The position numbers were made by a program, and so were the translations under genes. 64,000 nt of DNA. It comes from Candidatus Gastranaerophilales bacterium (GTDB lineage Bacteria > Cyanobacteriota > Vampirovibrionia > Gastranaerophilales > Gastranaerophilaceae). The notes under the pieces are model-generated. The model ran no database searches. It was not told where the DNA came from and was given only the letters and a program-made list of their open reading frames with translations. This document shows positions 61,755 through 64,000 of the stretch, piece after piece; position 1 is the stretch's first letter, and every line of letters starts with the position of its first letter. The stretch lies in contig CALUVE010000006.1 of the NCBI GenBank assembly GCA_944324135.1, forward strand, positions 1 to 64,000, read 5' to 3'.

Positions 61755-62578
61755 TTTTTCACCGCCTTTTCTCCGACCAGTGTCGCATTGTAGTTGTACT
61801 GGTAAAGGTTAAGATTGTCTACGACTTTTTTCCCGGCAAGACGCTGGAGCTCAAGGTGATATTTTTTTGCATTTTGCAGGTAGTAGAATTCTTCTATCAG
61901 CATTTCATCATATAGTGAGGAGGAAATTGATATCTCCAGCAAATCATCTTCTGCCAGTGCTTTTGAGTAATTTTTATTATACAAAAGCAGCTTTGCGCGT
62001 GTTTCTTTCAGCTGTGATAAGGTGCTTTTGTAATTGTAGTAGGCATTGATTATTTTATCCTGAAGTTCTTCCACAAGCCCTGCAAGTTCAATCATCTCCG
62101 TATCAGTGAGCGGGATTTCCTGCGGGATATTTTTTCTGTTGATAAGACTTTGCGCCAATCTGCCGGCTGCAAATGCTGATGATGATACCAGATAGTCAGA
62201 CCCTGCCATATAAGGTATAAACGATGCGCCTGCCGCTACAGCAGAAAGCGTTTTTGCCATTAAGGAAGAATGAATTCTCCTCGCACTTTCCGGGGTCGCA
62301 AGTTTTTTAAGAGCAAATTCTATAACTTTGTTATTTGCAACCGTTCCGTCCCAGAGGTTTTCTATATCTTCAATGTCTTTTTCTTTCTGCAGTTTTATGA
62401 GCTCGTCAACGATAGCTTTGTCATCAATCAGAAGTGATTCTTTCGGGCGGATTTCCGGTTTTTTAAGTTCGATTTTATCAGATTGTACGTTTTCCAGCTT
62501 GACTTCTTCCGCTGATGTAAGCGGCATGGCATTCAACATACTCCCCAGTATAAGCAGTGAAATTATAAGCTTTCTCAT
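61751..62578 (-). CDS. Secreted TolC-hairpin-like protein (B)
   Basis: 275 residues from MRKLIIS (62578). The longer frame would include a non-signal-like MDLLLCLCYKYS leader. The signal peptide ends near PLTSA-EE. It shares with the downstream gene the LWDGTVANNKVIEFALKKLA block, a Gly/Ala-rich hydrophobic middle (about 120-145), and a helical end (NAYYNYKSTLSQLKETRAKL; LELQRLAGKKVVDNL). No clear ribosome-binding site; TATAAA lies upstream. Tandem paralogues likely act together in the periplasm. Confidence 0.65.
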   Translation of the reverse strand: MRKLIISLLILGSMLNAMPLTSAEEVKLENVQSDKIELKKPEIRPKESLLIDDKAIVDELIKLQKEKDIEDIENLWDGTVANNKVIEFALKKLATPESARRIHSSLMAKTLSAVAAGASFIPYMAGSDYLVSSSAFAAGRLAQSLINRKNIPQEIPLTDTEMIELAGLVEELQDKIINAYYNYKSTLSQLKETRAKLLLYNKNYSKALAEDDLLEISISSSLYDEMLIEEFYYLQNAKKYHLELQRLAGKKVVDNLNLYQYNYNATLVGEKAVKK

Positions 62579-62677
62579 ACTATATTTATAGCACAAGCAT
62601 AATAATAAATCCAATGATTGACAAAGTTATACATCCTTGGATTGTTCAGGCTATTAAGAAAAAAAAGTAGAATTTAT

Positions 62678-63460
62678 ATGAGAAGAGGTAGAGCTTTGGT
62701 TACTGAAAATGTAAATTTGAATTCGTTGACCGGCACAGTCGATAGCACCCCTCTGGGTAAATCCCGAGAACTGTGCCTGCTTGCTGATGCTCTCAGAAAA
62801 AGCTGCTCTTATAAAGAGGCTGTTACTAAATATTTAAATTCAATGCTTATTGACAGAAATAACGCAGATTCTTATTTCGGGCTCGGGGTTTGTTATAAAA
62901 ATTTAAAAATGTATCCGAAAGCTGTTAAATACCTTGAAAAGGCGACTGAACTCAGAGAAGATTTTTATCAGGCGTATTTTGAACTCGGACAGTGCCATCT
63001 GGCTGAGGGAATTTCCTGCGGCGCTATAAAAAATTTCGTCCGCGCTGTTCAGATTAATCCCGACAATCCGGAGGCTATTTTGCATCTGGGGATGGCGCAT
63101 GAATCCTGTGAAGAATATGATTTGGCGCTTATGATTTATCAAAAATTGATTGAAAATTCCCCGAGATATATCAAAGGCTATGAAAATAAAGCCTCGTTAT
63201 TGATTAAATTGAACCGCTACAAAGACGCTTCTGTTCTGTTGCATCAGATATTAAAAATTAATCCGGATTACTACCGTGCTTATATGAATATCGGGCTGTG
63301 TTTTGACAAACTCGGCAAACGTGCTGATGCCCAGCGCTATTACAGAAAATTTCTCCTCAAAAAGCCAAATTCGCATCAGGCTCAGTTTGTAAAAACAAGA
63401 CTAGAAAGATTAAAAAATGTAAAAACGCAAAATATGCCGTTTTCTATTGTTAACTGCTAA
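62678..63460 (+). CDS. TPR protein
   Basis: 260 residues from MRRGRALV, preceded by a weak AAAAAGTAGA. The longer frame begins at a TTG that is part of a TTGACA and is not credible. Five or so TPRs (AVTKYLNSMLIDRNNADSYF, KAVKYLEKATELREDFYQAY, and more) fill residues 35-250. Divergent from the TolC-hairpin-like pair. Scaffold role likely; partner unknown. Confidence 0.75.
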   Translation: MRRGRALVTENVNLNSLTGTVDSTPLGKSRELCLLADALRKSCSYKEAVTKYLNSMLIDRNNADSYFGLGVCYKNLKMYPKAVKYLEKATELREDFYQAYFELGQCHLAEGISCGAIKNFVRAVQINPDNPEAILHLGMAHESCEEYDLALMIYQKLIENSPRYIKGYENKASLLIKLNRYKDASVLLHQILKINPDYYRAYMNIGLCFDKLGKRADAQRYYRKFLLKKPNSHQAQFVKTRLERLKNVKTQNMPFSIVNC

Positions 63461-63478
63461 GCTGTTCTTGTATTGAGT

Positions 63479-64000
63479 TTAAATGTCTAATTGAATTGCG
63501 CCCTGACGGAAAATTTTTATATCTCCATCGTCAAATACTCCTGCTACGGTGGATTCAAGACCTTTGCAGCTTTGCCCGTAGTCTTCTATGATTAAATCAG
63601 CAAGTCCTGACATGTTTTCAAGAGCCTGCTCATAAGTTTTTGCAGACGGCTGGTGGGAAAGATTTGCACTTGTTGTCGCAAGCACATGTCCCGGTGCAAT
63701 TTCGCAAATTTCTTTGAACACTTCGTTGTGAGGAACTCTGATTCCCACTGTATCCATCCCTGAAGTCATATAATCAGGAGTCATCTCAGGATTTTTTTTC
63801 ACAACCAGTGTGAGTGCGCCAGGAAAATATTTTTTTACAAGCTGCTGACCTTTTTTAGGGATTATTTTGACATAGCTCAAAAGATGATAAATGTCGTTTG
63901 ACATTAGGATAAGCGGTTTTTGGGCTTCTCTGTTTTTTATTTCGTAAATTTTCTTAACCCCTTTTTCGCTTGACGGCAGGCAGCCTAATCCCCATACAGT
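63479..64000 (-). CDS. tsaC: Threonylcarbamoyl-AMP synthase, truncated by the window
   Basis: Makes the TC-AMP intermediate of t6A37 in tRNA (Sua5/YrdC family). The visible part has TVWGLGCLPS and EIKNREAQKPLILMSND at its N-terminal side, then FPGALTLVVKKNP, GIRVPHN, ATTSANLSHQPSAKTYEQAL and GLESTVAGVFDDGDIKIFRQGAI. The open frame runs off the right edge, so the true start lies beyond 64000. The common form of ~200 residues is likely. Confidence 0.88.
   Translation of the reverse strand, partial: TVWGLGCLPSSEKGVKKIYEIKNREAQKPLILMSNDIYHLLSYVKIIPKKGQQLVKKYFPGALTLVVKKNPEMTPDYMTSGMDTVGIRVPHNEVFKEICEIAPGHVLATTSANLSHQPSAKTYEQALENMSGLADLIIEDYGQSCKGLESTVAGVFDDGDIKIFRQGAIQLDI

Noticed and set aside
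62618-62677. TTG start for the TPR protein at 62678
   Set aside because: The TTG is part of a TTGACA promoter-like word and the added residues do not look like a protein start.
1-64000. CRISPR array
   Set aside because: The short repeats are not regularly spaced and differ in sequence; no cas gene was seen.

Overview
The window reads as a low-GC chromosome segment of a fermentative, anaerobic bacterium. It has the H-cluster maturase HydF, a corrinoid-type methyltransferase homologue, dense TPR and secreted proteins, a biotin scavenging transporter (BioY) and several proteins sharing a short N-terminal FxxG/FKx signature. That combination, together with paired NarL-type regulators and no photosynthesis gene, suggests a gut Vampirovibrionia/Melainabacteria relative (Gastranaerophilales-like). 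This placement is an inference from gene flavour, not from a marker gene.

Layout. 0-3.2 kb: lysine/threonine genes dapB-asd and rpsO with a structured leader. 3.2-8.4 kb: hydF, a lone AcsE-like methyltransferase, and a large secreted TPR protein that appears to start at an ATT codon. 8.4-14.3 kb: plsY, then a six-gene co-directional envelope cluster (VirB10/TrbI-like secreted protein, vWA protein, FHA-like polytopic protein, two TonB-like proteins, one tiny membrane protein), with a third TonB-like gene converging on it. 14.3-18.2 kb: membrane proteins, an MBL-fold hydrolase and a kinase-fold protein. 18.3-25.3 kb: rimI-bioY, a YqaA/DedA protein, TPR proteins, DAHP synthase, a flavoprotein, a double CMD-domain secreted protein and a Gdx-type SMR exporter. 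25.3-27.1 kb: CheR-like and small proteins with the N-terminal signature.

27.4-31.6 kb is an accessory island: a DUF4143 AAA ATPase overlapping a BcgI-like restriction-modification pair, next to tRNA-Gln. 31.7-36.6 kb is a tight housekeeping operon (exonuclease, OPA transporter, gmk, coaBC, nif3). 36.7-47.6 kb holds thioredoxin, a 1755-residue protein with duplicated coiled-coil/hydrophobic modules, and a converging signalling operon (TPR-GAF-HD-GYP, secreted TPR, two response regulators, pentapeptide protein). 47.7-57.3 kb has cell-envelope sugar genes, pheA, an isolated tail-fibre-like gene pair, tyrS, cysE, miaB and an acyl-CoA synthetase.

Repeat-rich intergenic blocks (53.75-54.16 and 57.8-58.3 kb) carry dispersed palindromes, and an AbrB-like gene faces a small ORF across two perfect inverted repeats. 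The window closes with a repeat-containing acidic protein, a LipM-like ligase, two tandem TolC-hairpin-like secreted proteins, a TPR protein and a truncated tsaC.

The best candidates for undescribed biology are the vWA/FHA/TonB-like envelope cluster, the proteins sharing the short N-terminal signature (including a kinase fold and a CheR fold), the giant duplicated-module protein, and the ATT-initiated TPR protein.
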